DNA of 64,000 nucleotides, from NCBI GenBank assembly GCA_036250195.1, contig JAVHZZ010000003.1, forward strand, positions 341,849,875 through 341,913,874, written 5' to 3'. Shown here in pieces: positions 23,901 to 34,134 of this stretch. The translations under genes and the position numbers were made by a program. Origin of the DNA: Mixophyes australis. Its lineage: Eukaryota; Chordata; Amphibia; Anura; Limnodynastidae. Within the stretch, counting starts at the first letter, position 1. Every line of letters starts with the position of its first letter. The notes beneath the pieces are model-generated. The model saw only the letters and a program-made list of their open reading frames with translations. It made no database searches and was not told the DNA's origin.

Positions 23901-24059
23901 CATTATGGAATTTTTTTTTTTTAGAGCTTGTGTAGAGATGTCTCTGGCTGCTGTGCCCATCAAGAGGGCGAAGAAAGAAGAGGAGAAGTACTCACCGTTC
24001 CAGTGATCCAGCGTTGGTAAGTATTTCTTCCTTTCCACAGGTCTTGACAGCGGAGGAAG

Positions 24060-24235
24060 GATGAGCCAATCAGGGCTCACCTTTCTCCGCTGGCCAATAA
24101 GCGGCCATATAGGTGAGCCAATCACGGCTCACCTCCGGCCGTTTGAAAGAGCCAATCAGCGCTCGCGGTGGCGCCCAATGATGATGTCGTTTCGGCGAGT
24201 ATATAAGCCACCGGCCAGCGCCATCTTGCCAGAAG
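24060..24235 (+). promoter_or_regulatory. Promoter-like block: five CCAAT boxes and a TATA box
   Basis: Five CCAAT pentamers, all on the plus strand, start at 24066, 24094, 24118, 24152 and 24175. A TATA box, tatataa, follows at 24200-24206. Spaced CCAAT boxes are the binding sites of the trimeric factor NF-Y, and a TATA box about 25 bp past the last one would place a transcription start near 24230. The surroundings are GC-rich with many CpGs, in sharp contrast to the AT-rich flanks. Four of the five CCAATs lie between short inverted arms such as gagcc...ggctc or tggcc...ggcca. It could drive a host transcript or an unclassified retroelement. What it drives is unproven. Confidence 0.65.
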
Positions 24236-24616
24236 TTCGTCGGCGGAGAGTAGAGAGGACGTCGTGGGATGTCCGGAGCGCAGGATCAAGATCAAGACGG
24301 CAGAAGTGGCAGGGTGCCCTTGTCAGGACAAGGAGCTACCCTCTCACTGAAAATCACCACCGGAGATGTTGGCGGGGAGCCCTTGTCAGGGCTAAGAGCG
24401 CCCCCGCCCAGAAGAACAGAAGAAAACAGCGGCGGAGACGCCGTCGGGGAGCCTTTGTATGGGCTGAGAGTGCCCCCGCCCAGAGAGCTGTGGGAGACAG
24501 CACGTCAAAGCGGAGAAGAGGTGCCGCTGGCTGGAGGGTCTGGAAGACCTGGAAAAGAAGACAGCGGGCTCAAGCTGAGTATCCTGCGCAGAGCAGGTAA
24601 GTATATTCAGCGTTAG
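24236..24616 (+). other. Putative transcribed leader with threefold repeat
   Basis: Downstream of the TATA box, a unit of roughly 75-85 bp containing gggagccctt and agcgcccccgcccaga recurs three times with drift (about 24307-24345, 24373-24415 and 24448-24487). Each unit can fold on itself. A 115-codon frame (ATG 24269, stop 24614-24616) runs through it and encodes a proline/glycine-rich repeat (GEPLSGLRAPPPRR and variants). It has no known domain and could be a by-product. A strong splice donor, gagcag|gtaagtat, lies at 24596/24597, inside the end of that frame. The overlapping 179-codon frame starting at 24061 begins upstream of the TATA box and is unlikely to be real. Confidence 0.4.
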
Positions 24617-25050
24617 GTCAGGCGCAAGGCCCTTGGCCACAGTCGGGCGCTAGGCCCAGGGGCGCAAGTCAGTGGCACAAGGCCCAGGGAGCTGGGCACT
24701 AGGTCCTTATAGGTAGTGGGCTGGTAGCCCATAGTGTAAAAAGGGCACAAGGCCCTAGCTAGTTAGTTAGGGGGCAATTAGCCCATTGTGTACAAAGGGC
24801 ATAAGGCCCTTGTAGTTAGGTAGTGGGCTAGTGCCCATAGTTAGAAAGGCCACAAGGCCTAGTGAGGTAGGGGCTAGTGCCCCTAGGTGACAGGGCACAA
24901 GGCCCTAGTTAGTGGACTCAGAGCCCAAGGTAGAGAGGGGGCTAAGGCCCATAGGCAGAGCACAAGGCTCTGGAGCCAGCTGGGCAGAGAGGCCCATGGT
25001 GTAGGGCATAAGGCCCTGGGTGTAGTCAGTGGCCTGAGAGCCCTGAGTAG
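24617..25050 (+). repeat. Array of about 18 tandem short stem-loops
   Basis: Small perfect or near-perfect hairpins follow one another about every 25 bp. Examples: tgggctggtagccca (24717-24731), agggcacaaggccct (24742-24756), aagggcataaggccctt (24795-24811), tgggctagtgccca (24824-24837), aggccacaaggcct (24847-24860), taggggctagtgccccta (24868-24885) and cagagcacaaggctctg (24956-24972). Two loop types (acaag/ataag and tagt/ggt) tend to alternate. Stem sequences differ between units while staying complementary. Stops occur in every frame across the array, so it is not coding. The role is unknown. Confidence 0.75.
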
Positions 25051-26440
25051 AGTAGGTGCGGTCCCGTGTGTGAGGTGAGTACACTAGGAGGAATGCAACA
25101 GTAGAGCAGCAGGCTCCTGTTAGTGCTGTAGTAACCGACTGGTTAGCTAGCAGCTGTGTACTCGTGTAGCTAGCCTGCCATATACTGTAACATAGTTTTA
25201 TTCTGTCTGTGCGGCGAATATTGCCTTGTATATTGTATTTCGATGTGCTGCATATTTCTTTCCAGGTGCAAGACGTCAGGTCCCCATCAAAGGTAGGCTT
25301 TTGTATCCTGTTGTTTTCCTGTATTGAGCTGTACTGTGGGGACAAGTGTAGTTACAAGCTTACACAAAGCCAGGAAAGAATACACCGTAGTTTTCCCGTC
25401 CCATAGGTTCCTGGGGTTGCGCTGGTTTCCAGAGGGGGGGATTGAGTATCTCACTGGCAGTGCGGCACAGCTCAATTGAGTTCCAGGGGCAGCCCGTGGT
25501 TCTGGTTGAGTGTCCCAGTCCTAAGTTCCGTGCAGGTTCTCTGGCGGTTCTGGAGTGGGATACGTGTTCCGTCTGAGTGGAGGCAGTCGTTGCGGTTCCG
25601 GTGGTGACGATCGCCTGTTCTGTGCGGCGGTTGACACACCAGTAGGTGTGCTGTTCCAGTGAGCCTCTTTCGGGCCTTGTGCAGCCGGTCCTTAGGACTC
25701 CGTGAGTGACCCCATAGCAAGAAGACAGACTTCTTGGTACGACCTGGGTGAGGGTGTTAGGGAACAGCCCTCCCGAATAGACTGTGAACACCGGATGGTG
25801 TTCCCCGTAGAATACAGTGAGTAGGTCCCGATAGTACACCACACCCAGTTAGTGTTATAGTTGTTTATTCAAGTTGCTTTGCCATCAGAGAGTTGTTAGG
25901 GTCGGGTCGCCTGTTGTAGTAAGTTTAGTGGGTGCACATCTTAGCCTCATTGGTAGAGCAGAGGGAGGCCGTGTGTTACTTGTCATCCACAGGTGTCGGG
26001 GAGGATCAGGAGAACGGGACCGGAAGTGGGAGTGTCCCGGTGAGTATAACGCTTGATTCCCTCTTTCGGTTAGGCCCTCACCGAGAGGTGGGCGAGGTGC
26101 TTGAGGCTGGACTGTTCCTGGTCTCAAGTGCCTGTAGTCCCGCGCCTTGGCAAGAGAAAAGCGAGGTAATGGCAAGCGAGGTTGACTTGAGTGTCTTCGC
26201 TCATTGCAGTGGTCTCGGACAGCCCTTTCCTGGTAGGCACAGACATAATTCCTCTTTCTTTTGTAGAGAGAAGTGTTCGGAGATAACAGAGGGTCGGTTG
26301 CTGATCTGCTGGGATCGGACAGCGGCTGGGGTCCATCGGAAGCGGACAGGAGGTGACCATCGATTGTAAGGTAAGTTTATCTGTGTGCGTCTGTCCTGTT
26401 CCCCGCAGGCGCTACGCTTGGATGATTCATCTAGGCCCAG
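25051..26440 (+). other. GC-rich region with repeated splice-like signals
   Basis: This stretch continues the GC-rich island. It contains donor-like sites at about 25074 (gaggtgagta), 25293 (aaggtagg), 26039 (ccggtgagta) and 26371 (aaggtaagtt). Pyrimidine-rich acceptor-like sites lie near 25266 (tttctttccag), 26073 (ctttcggttag), 26265 (tttcttttgtag) and 26409 (ttccccgcag). Some donor/acceptor pairs are only 34-44 bp apart, shorter than normal vertebrate introns. Opposing frames (for example 25360-25842 minus, 25932-26369 plus) have no recognised domain. It may be the body of the transcription unit driven from about 24230, or an unclassified repeat. Confidence 0.35.
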
Positions 26441-26444
26441 TCAT

Positions 26445-27475
26445 TTTTATTGCCCCCACACTAGACTGTATGTCACTGTTATGATTCATTAGAAGATTTA
26501 GAATATAGTTGTTAAACAAAATTACCTAATTAAAAATAACATAACAAACGTTATGAAATCAGAAAAATATCAACTAATGTACATTATAACTAGCTTACCA
26601 ATCCTTTAATATTATTTTTTATTTTTTGTTGTTTAAGCCCCCAAAATATTTTTTTTCCATCTGCAATATTACTATATATTTTAATTGCGATAAATGTGCA
26701 ATGTACTGTGTAAATACAATTTTTGTAAACCATTCAAACTTTTATCACCCATATTTAAACATGTCTACCTATAGGAAACTGGGACATCCATATGACATAT
26801 GATTGACAGTGGCCCTGTCAATCAATGTCAATGCCGCTATGCTTTTGGTGGGTAAACACATCCACAAGACCCACAGGGAGCAAAGCAGGAAGAAGCAAGA
26901 ACAAGAGCTCTGGTATTCACAGTCCTTCTCTGTGGCTTCTAATCTTTCCAGTTCAACAGGAGTCGTAACCCTTAGCCAGTCTGATCTCCAAGCTGCCACT
27001 ATCTTTATCATTGAACTTTCACCTCTCCTCCCATCACCATCTTTTATCTTGTTGCTGATTCCCATCCTTTAGAGCAGTATTCTCCCTTGTAGCCACCTGA
27101 TTAGAGGCTATTATTTCTTGGCGCCTGGATGGAGACTCCAGTGCTACCCATTTCCATCTCAGACACCCTGACGGCCATTGCTTCATGATGTAGGCAGATA
27201 ACCGGTTCCCAGTATGCATATATGCAAAGGAGTCTTATTAACAATGGTATCTTCACTGGATTAACCCATTCAATGTTTTCTGCAGAGTTGCACGCTCAAT
27301 GCTGACTTGTGCTGTCACTAGAGTCTGTCCAGACCTCTTGGTACATAATCCCACTACCATGAGTTGCAAGAGATAGTGCTCAGCACACCTCTGGAGCTGG
27401 CTGCACAGGACTAATCATTCCTAGGATGGCTATAGCTCTTTCACAGACGTATCATCTGTACTTACACAGAAAATG
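26445..27475. other. No recognised feature
   Basis: The first part is AT-rich. Positions 26780-27230 are of mixed composition with overlapping frames on both strands (89 and 98 codons) that lack known motifs. Confidence 0.4.

Positions 27476-27481
<6 letters not shown>

Positions 27482-27511
<30 letters not shown>
27482..27511. repeat. (TA)n microsatellite
   Basis: Uninterrupted TA tract of about 30 bp. Confidence 0.95.
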
Positions 27512-27514
<3 letters not shown>

Positions 27515-27522
27515 ATTTACAC

Positions 27523-28356
27523 TGTGGGAATAATGACCGCCACTGGCTCTATATAGTTAGACAGATCTTTGTTTACTATAGATACTTGAATATGCAACTG
27601 AGTATGTGATTTATGCATACCCATGCCTTGACCTCAGACAAAGTAACCTGTAAACTTTAAGATGGATGTATATTCTCTATAATCAGGGAACAACTGTATG
27701 TGTTTGGTATTGTATGTTTATTATTGTCAGAGAAATATCTATCTGCAGGATAATCACATTCAAGGCTAATATGCTGGATTATGCCATCACCAGTGATTAA
27801 CTTTGAGATCATGGGACAATGCTTATTTCATTTGCAGTGTGTGAATAGACAAAACCTTGGAGGATGGGGACCAAAATGGTATATAAGACAGATACCAGAG
27901 CAGTTGTGAGTTTTCGGGAGTGACTAGGAGACCATTGGACCTTTGCCAGGTCCCATGGATTTAACCCTGTTTCAGAAGAACTTGGCCACCTAAAATAGAT
28001 GGGATTGTTGTTGTGCACTCTGCTATTTTCCTGGGACTGTCATGCTCATTAACCGGAGGAGAAGTCTTTGTGGTTTGGTGAAGCTGTGTGCCCGATTAAG
28101 AAGCAGGGTGACAGAGAACCTTTTCCCTACCAAGCTGGCAGAGGCATGAAGATAGTGAAGTATGAACCACAGAACATTGCAACCATTTTAAGTTTCTGAG
28201 CTCTACCATCCGGACTACAGGAATTGGACAGCTTTTGTGTCTATTGGGAGACAGACTTCGAAAGGACTTGTGGATTTAATTGGTACAGACGACCAGCATT
28301 ATTAATACAGTGACTTATTCTTATATCTGCCTGTAGCTGGCAATATTATCGTCACA
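27523..28356 (+). mobile_element. LTR-like unit (solo LTR candidate)
   Basis: The unit runs from tgtgggaataatgacc to caatattatcgtcaca, that is TG...CA with partly inverted ends. A TATA box ggtatataag lies at 27879-27888, in the expected central position. About 830 bp long with no coding capacity. Flanking pentamers (tacac and atgac) do not match, so the boundaries or age are uncertain. No internal retroelement genes adjoin it. Confidence 0.5.
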
Positions 28357-28445
28357 ATGACCAAAAGTACTGCATTAGGCGGAAGTAAACCATTGGCATT
28401 TTGTTAATAATATTTGTATATATATAATATATATAAATAAATATA

Positions 28446-28855
28446 CAGTCATGGCCAAAAGTTTTGAGAATGACACAAGTATTGGTTTTCATAAAGTTTG
28501 CTGCTTCAGTGTTTTTAGACCTGTGTTTTTAGACCAGTGTTTTTTCCAGCATAATGGAGCACCTTGCCCTAAGGCAATAGTGATAACTAAGTGGCTCGGG
28601 GATCAAAACATTGAAATTTTGGCTCCATGGCCAGGAAACTCCCCAGACCATAATCCCATTGAGAACTTGTGGACAATCCTCAAGAGGCGGTGGACAAACA
28701 AAAACCCACAAATTCTGACAAACTTCAAGCATTGATTAGGCAAGAATGGGCGGCCATCAGTCCGCATGTGGCCCAGAAGTTGATTGACAACATGCCAAGG
28801 CGAATTGCAGAGGTCTTCAAAAAGAAGGGTCAACACTGCAAGTGCTTTAAAATGG
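28446..28855 (+). pseudogene. Tc1-type transposon, internally deleted, with transposase C-terminus
   Basis: The left end cagtcatggccaaaagtttt follows a TA dinucleotide (28444-28445), as expected for Tc1/mariner. After about 75 bp of terminal repeat the sequence jumps directly to the end of the transposase: HNGAPCPKA (28552-28578) and PDHNPIENLW (about 28644-28673), holding the last catalytic glutamate of the DDE triad. Near 28690 the frame shifts by one base, and the remainder continues as DKQKPTNSDKLQALI to KKGQHCK in the next frame. The DNA-binding domain and first two catalytic aspartates are missing, as is the right terminal repeat. It is a non-functional deletion derivative. The 113-codon frame 28669-29010 runs past the end of the element into unrelated sequence. 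Confidence 0.85.
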
Positions 28856-29460
28856 CCTTGCAAATCATCTTCGAAACCATGAAGGTACTCACAACAAGTA
28901 TGGTAATGTACCACCCAAAATATAAATATGAATATAATTTGGCATTTGGGAAAGCTCACCATACATTCTCCAAAGCAAGATCACTAAGGCGCAGCATGGT
29001 CAAAATTTAACAGACTCTCATCAATGCAGAAAAAATGTGTTAATTAAGATCTTTACAAGCTAAGGCTGCTGCAAAAATAAGAGATTTGTCACTAATCTCC
29101 TTACACACAATAAATAAAGCTTCTCCTTATAATAGCTACTGCCCGGAGTGGAGTGGAAAGGTTTTCTCCATAGGATACAGACTGAAGGAGGAGTTTAGCT
29201 GCAGGCTGGTCTTTCAGGCATTTGTGTGACAACACTTTTAGAGTATAAAGGTGACAATAATATCCCAAGAACAGAAAGGCATCAGTGCATATAATACATT
29301 ACAGTACCAGTACCATATAATATAAGGAATTAATCTAATGATATACATTGTGCTCCTTTATTTGGTCAAAGATTACTTGCGAGTGTGTAAGTGCAACAAT
29401 CTGAGCTCCTGTTATATGCAAACTTTATGAACGGATACATTTTCTGAGAATATATTACTA
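28856..29460. other. No recognised feature
   Basis: Sequence after the broken Tc1 copy. No right terminal repeat is found, and no other repeat or gene is recognised. Confidence 0.45.
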
Positions 29461-29466
29461 TGTATC

Positions 29467-30213
29467 TGTTAGAGCTGTTATGAGCCGTGGTGGTGCCCAG
29501 AGCCGCTGCAACCCACTTCCGTGTATGGCTCTGCGTCCCAACTGTCTCCATGATGACTAGAATGCTACTTCCTCCTCTCCCTGGCCATTGTCAAGACAAC
29601 AGTCAGGCCGCTCCCTGAACAAAATGCTGTGTCTCAGCACGAGGGGCAGCTGGGAGCGTACGCAACGAGTTTATATTAATTAAACATCCACTGAGGCTGA
29701 TTGTTTATCCTGTGCTCCCTGCATCACGATTGGCTCAGACTCCATGCTAGTTATAGCTTTTGTTTACTCAATTGCTTACCTGCTCCTTATCCCTTTGGAT
29801 ACCCTGCCCAAAGTCCTATTTCGCTATCTGTTTGACCTCTGCCTGTTTACTGGATTCTGATTGCTTGCTCATTGCCCTGACCTCTGCCTGTTTACTGCAC
29901 TCTGATTGTTTACTTGTTGCCCTGACCTCTGCCTGTCTCCTCGATTCTACTTGATTGCTTGTAGCCCTGACCTCTGCCTGTGTACCGGATTGTAGCTAAG
30001 TAGCCTGGGATCACTTGTCTCCTGAAGTCCGGTTCTCTCCTTCATCTCCTGAACTACGATATCTGTACATAGGCTTCCACTACACTGAGTTTAAGACCTG
30101 GGGGCATCTGAGCACCTTTGAGCATAATTAGCTTTATGGGAAAGGCGGCTGCTAAAGTCAAAGACCTCTATCATCTGATCTGTGGGTTCATGTCAGTACC
30201 GTCAGCCCTAACA
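29467..30213 (+). mobile_element. Solo LTR candidate, TGTTAG...CTAACA
   Basis: The unit begins tgttagagctgttatgagcc and ends gtcagccctaaca, giving perfectly inverted 6-bp tips (TGTTAG/CTAACA). The right half has the recurring gccctgacctctgcctgtnt motif, four imperfect copies at about 29828-29980, common in frog LTR retroelements as I recall. Flanking pentamers gtatc and agagt do not match, so the insertion is old or the edge has been altered. The 64-codon frame 29760-29954 is produced by the internal repeat. Confidence 0.6.
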
Positions 30214-30214
30214 A

Positions 30215-30444
30215 GAGTATACAAAATTATTTATTTTAAACTGACCCACTGCTCACACAAAAGATTCTATTCAGCCAGAAAAAAATAACTACTCATACTG
30301 AAACTGAGGAGCGTATATCTTGTACAGGGGCACCCCACTGCATATTGGGTAAGCTAAAAACTTCCGGTATGAAGTATTTAGAGCCTTATGTTATCTTTCC
30401 TCTCTTAGATTAATATTTAAAACAATATTTGGAATAAATGTGTT

Positions 30445-30501
<57 letters not shown>

Positions 30502-31404
30502 ATTTAAGGATAATTTTTTGCATTAATTAAATGTGATTTTTCTATTATGATCGTTTTTTATATACTTTATGTAAATTGTAAGTAGAAGCTTTAAAGAGTG
30601 GAGCATGCTTATTGTTTTTTATATCACCAATACGTTATATTCTTTATCTATAAATTCTATAGACTGACATTGGTCCTATAATTTCTTTTTTTATTTAAAT
30701 TTGTTTTAAATATCTTCAATGCCTTATCTGTTCATTAGTCAATGCATGACCTTGCAAATGGCTTTCTCAGAATTGATTAAAGCAGAAAATAAAATCATTT
30801 ATCCAATACCTTGAGTTTATTGTTGTGATTTGCACACATTTAATACATTAAGGAGACTTATATAGCCTATCACATAAAGAATATATGGGCTAATTGTGGC
30901 TATATCACCATAATAAAAACAGGGTATTGAATAAATGAATTACTTTTTTGCTATAATTTGCCACATATTTGTAGTCTAGAAATAATTCACACAACAAAAT
31001 ATCTCAACCAATTATGTTTTGTCAGCTACCGAGCTGCTACCAAGCAGAAGTAAGTGCCGTGATTACTTAATTGATAGTGATTTCTGTCACTGCAATATCT
31101 TTGCATTAAAAGCGACACATTTGCATAACACTAGATAGCACAGAACATGTAATACATGTACGTAAGAGAAAGTATTAAAATGGATTGTATGTACAATACG
31201 CAATTTGATTTATGTATATAATGTAACAAATAAGTGAAAAAATGTGTTTTTTTAAGGCAATGTACTTATAACAAGATTCAAATGGAAACGTATCTTAAGA
31301 TCCACTTGTATTCGAATACGGGCGCACGTACGCTCAATTTCTGTGCTAGTTTGAAAAACACAGCTTACGTGCAGGTTTTGTGTCAAGATGTATCAGGGCC
31401 TATA

Positions 31405-31408
<4 letters not shown>
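30215..31408. other. AT-rich, nothing recognised apart from a TA tract
   Basis: Contains (TA)n at 30449-30499. No other structure is seen. Confidence 0.5.
30449..30499. repeat. (TA)n microsatellite
   Basis: About 25 uninterrupted TA units. Confidence 0.95.
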
Positions 31409-31462
<54 letters not shown>

Positions 31463-31961
31463 CATATTGTGGCAAGAGCCCGCTACTGCTGAAGCACACG
31501 CGAACAACTTCTTCCTTTTTATGTAGTTTTATTGTCAGGATGGTAAATGTTTGGACACTGTACAGATTTCACAGCAATACTTGGAGACCCTAAGCGCTAG
31601 CTAGACATAGCTCAGCTCTCTCAAGACCAGCCAGCTTTCCCAGCGTTGATCTCAGTGCACAAATGATACAAACAAGCTTTTATACCTGATTCTCCTCCCC
31701 CAGCCTTAGCTTGATGGACAGGTGATACACCCACCTTCTCTTTAAAAGGAAACGCCCCATCACTGGCTCTGTTTGCACTAAAGAGACACACCCTGTCTGT
31801 TTGCTGAGAGGAAGGATTTCTCTGCATGTAAGTTAACCAAACTTAAACTATTGTTTGTTACACATAGGTCTTTACATTCAATCTAGGTGCATTGCTGCAC
31901 AAATGTTTTACTTTACTTCCCTGCTTTCTCTGCATATTGTCATCTAAATGCCTCCTTTTGT

Positions 31962-32009
<48 letters not shown>
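31409..32009. repeat. (TA)n microsatellite interrupted by an LTR-like insertion
   Basis: TA tracts flank the unit at 31468-31965 on both sides (31409-31467, with a few gta/aca breaks, and 31966-32009). This is the pattern expected if a mobile element landed inside one long TA tract. Confidence 0.8.
31468..31965 (-). mobile_element. Reverse-oriented LTR-like unit inside (TA)n
   Basis: On the minus strand the unit shows promoter and end signals in LTR order. A TATA box, ggtataaaag, lies at about 31687-31678. An AATAAA polyadenylation signal lies at 31533-31528. The unit ends ctcttgccaca at 31468. The other end reads agtaacaaaag, one base from an expected TG start. Length is about 498 bp, with no coding capacity. 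The minus-strand frame 31621-31827 falls within it and is not recognised. Confidence 0.6.
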
Positions 32010-32014
<5 letters not shown>

Positions 32015-32129
32015 TGGACAGTTTTATCTTATTTCATTTCAGTTGTTTGTCACATTCAAAAACCATGGATCACTTTCCTATTGCACTTCACCTATTGGTA
32101 TTTCACCTACTGCGGACTCCAACTATTTA

Positions 32130-32810
32130 TAGTTATCAATCATCATCATCTTAATTTAGTTATATGGCACCACAGAATTTGTAGGGCCGCACAATCAGCA
32201 AAAAAATGAACAGAAAAAAATACTGACAAGTAAGGCTGGGTAAACACTACAGAAAATTTCTCCTGATGCGACATCACTAACAATTTTGCCAATGACTGAA
32301 GAAAATAAAAGTCCCAATCAGCATGTCAATTGATGTGTACACACTAAACACTTTTTACAACAGTCACCTTCAGATCTGAGATCTTCATCTGTTACAACCA
32401 TCGGCTGAAAAGTTTGTGATTGTGACACTGCAGGATTGAAACAAAATTGTTCCATCATTGACCAAGAATTTTATTCTGTTTTAAAAAGCAAATGAAAAGA
32501 TACGATGTGCTTTGGAGCGATAATCATTGACACGTACACACTAATGCAATACCAGGCTGAATGGTCATTTATCGTTTGATTGGCCCGATAATCGTCTTAA
32601 AAAACCCTGTAGTGTGCACTAAACCTAAAAAACAAGAGTAACAATAGAATCAGTAATAATCAATACAAGAAGTTATAGAGAAAACACCTACATAAGAAAA
32701 TATAATTATAACAAAGGAAACATTACAAAGAGGATGAGGCGTTAGGAGGTAGGCAGGGTCAAACTTCTGAGAGTTAACATTAAAAGGGTTAGGGTAGTAA
32801 ACTGAGATTT
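32130..32810. repeat. Interspersed repeat interrupted by a MITE
   Basis: The words tatatggcaccacagaattt and gggccgcacaatc (32160-32200) resemble a common frog repeat of the gcgctgtac type. It appears to continue at 32632-32810 beyond the MITE. The family is not firmly recognised. Confidence 0.35.
32234..32625. mobile_element. Harbinger-like MITE with TAA TSD, 392 bp
   Basis: Left end ggctgggtaaacactacag and right end ctgtagtgtgcactaaacc are imperfect inverted repeats. TAA flanks both sides (32231-32233 and 32626-32628). No coding capacity. Confidence 0.75.
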
Positions 32811-32814
32811 CTGA

Positions 32815-34130
32815 CATATGAAGTCCAAGACTTCAGTTCCTTTACTGTATTATATTTTTATATATTATGTTTATTGCTGTTTTGGTGCCTGATTGTTTAT
32901 ATTTACTTTCTACTAGGGGAGGTGGCATATCCTCCTCATTGGGGAGCGATACAAATGTTAAATAAAAAATAATAAGAAATAAGAAAAAAGAAAAGTAGAA
33001 ATAATAACATAAAATAATTAAATATAGAAGTATTAGCACCCTAACTTAGGGCCTAGGAATTTAAAATGTGTTTATTAGTTTGAGTTATTGGGGGACTATT
33101 ACTTTGTGGTTGGATAAACTGTATGTTCATTTGGACTCATGTCAAATACCTTTCTCAAGACATCAGTACACTGTTGAATTTAATTGTTAAATCTGAATTT
33201 TGCATCATTATTGTAAAATTAAACTGTTGAATTTGATATTAAATTTTGGATGCATTTAAATATCATCATTTGATCAGTGGTCATATATTAAGACAACAAG
33301 AACACACATCAATTATACGCTCCCTTCTGTTCCTATCATTATAGAAACATTGTGCCATTTCCCTAAAATAAAAAAAAATGTTATTCACTTATTGAGGGTT
33401 ATTAGGATAACCTCTAAAGGTCAGTGGCAGATTCACAAATTCCCTTCCCCCATCCCAGGAAGCACTAATCCAGCATCATTAAAATCATTATTTGAATTTA
33501 TGACAGGAGTGGAAACAGGTTGCTGCATTGTATATGTATCATCTTATACTCTTTGATGTTCATGAGCTGCATGTCAGAACTAGCAATCGGTCTTCTTCTA
33601 GACTGATTGAAGAATTGGAGTGTTATTGAAGGACTATGAGGATCAGTATGTCCTCTTTCTTCATCTGAATCTCCTGGGATTTGATGGATTTGTGTGCCCA
33701 CCAAAGTGGGATGGCATTGTAGCAGGACTGCCTTGCCAGCTTAAGGAGAGAAGTCTCTGAAGCCTAGGATCACTGAAAGATCGGTATAGTGTTGAATTTG
33801 TAACCCCTTTGTGATTTCCATTCCATTTACTAAAATGTGATTATGTTTTAACCCATTCTAAATAATCACTGTTGTTGTGCTTGTCTTAATAAACTTAATG
33901 CATGCTGTTAACAGATATTTGCCTTGGTGTATGAAGATGTTCTCACATTCATGATACTGAGGGCAGATAGTAGTTGTAGGTTAGTCCAGTAAACACTAAT
34001 CTGGTGCGGAAGTCTTTGCCGGATAATCCCGGGTAAACTCTACGCCTGTCAGCCAGGATAAATAGCCCATGAGTACTGTGGCAGGAGGCCACCTGGGGGT
34101 GAGCATAGATATATATGGGAGCTTACTCAG
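32815..34130. other. No firm feature; weak LTR-like signals near 33.9 kb
   Basis: Mostly AT-rich. An AATAAA at about 33888 precedes tgcatgctgttaacagata, and mixed-composition sequence follows to 34110. An old LTR is possible, but no ends could be set. Confidence 0.3.
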
Positions 34131-34134
34131 AGGT

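Noticed and set aside
24061..24600. 179-codon arginine-rich frame
   Set aside because: Starts upstream of the TATA box and spans the promoter, so it is unlikely to be translated as such.
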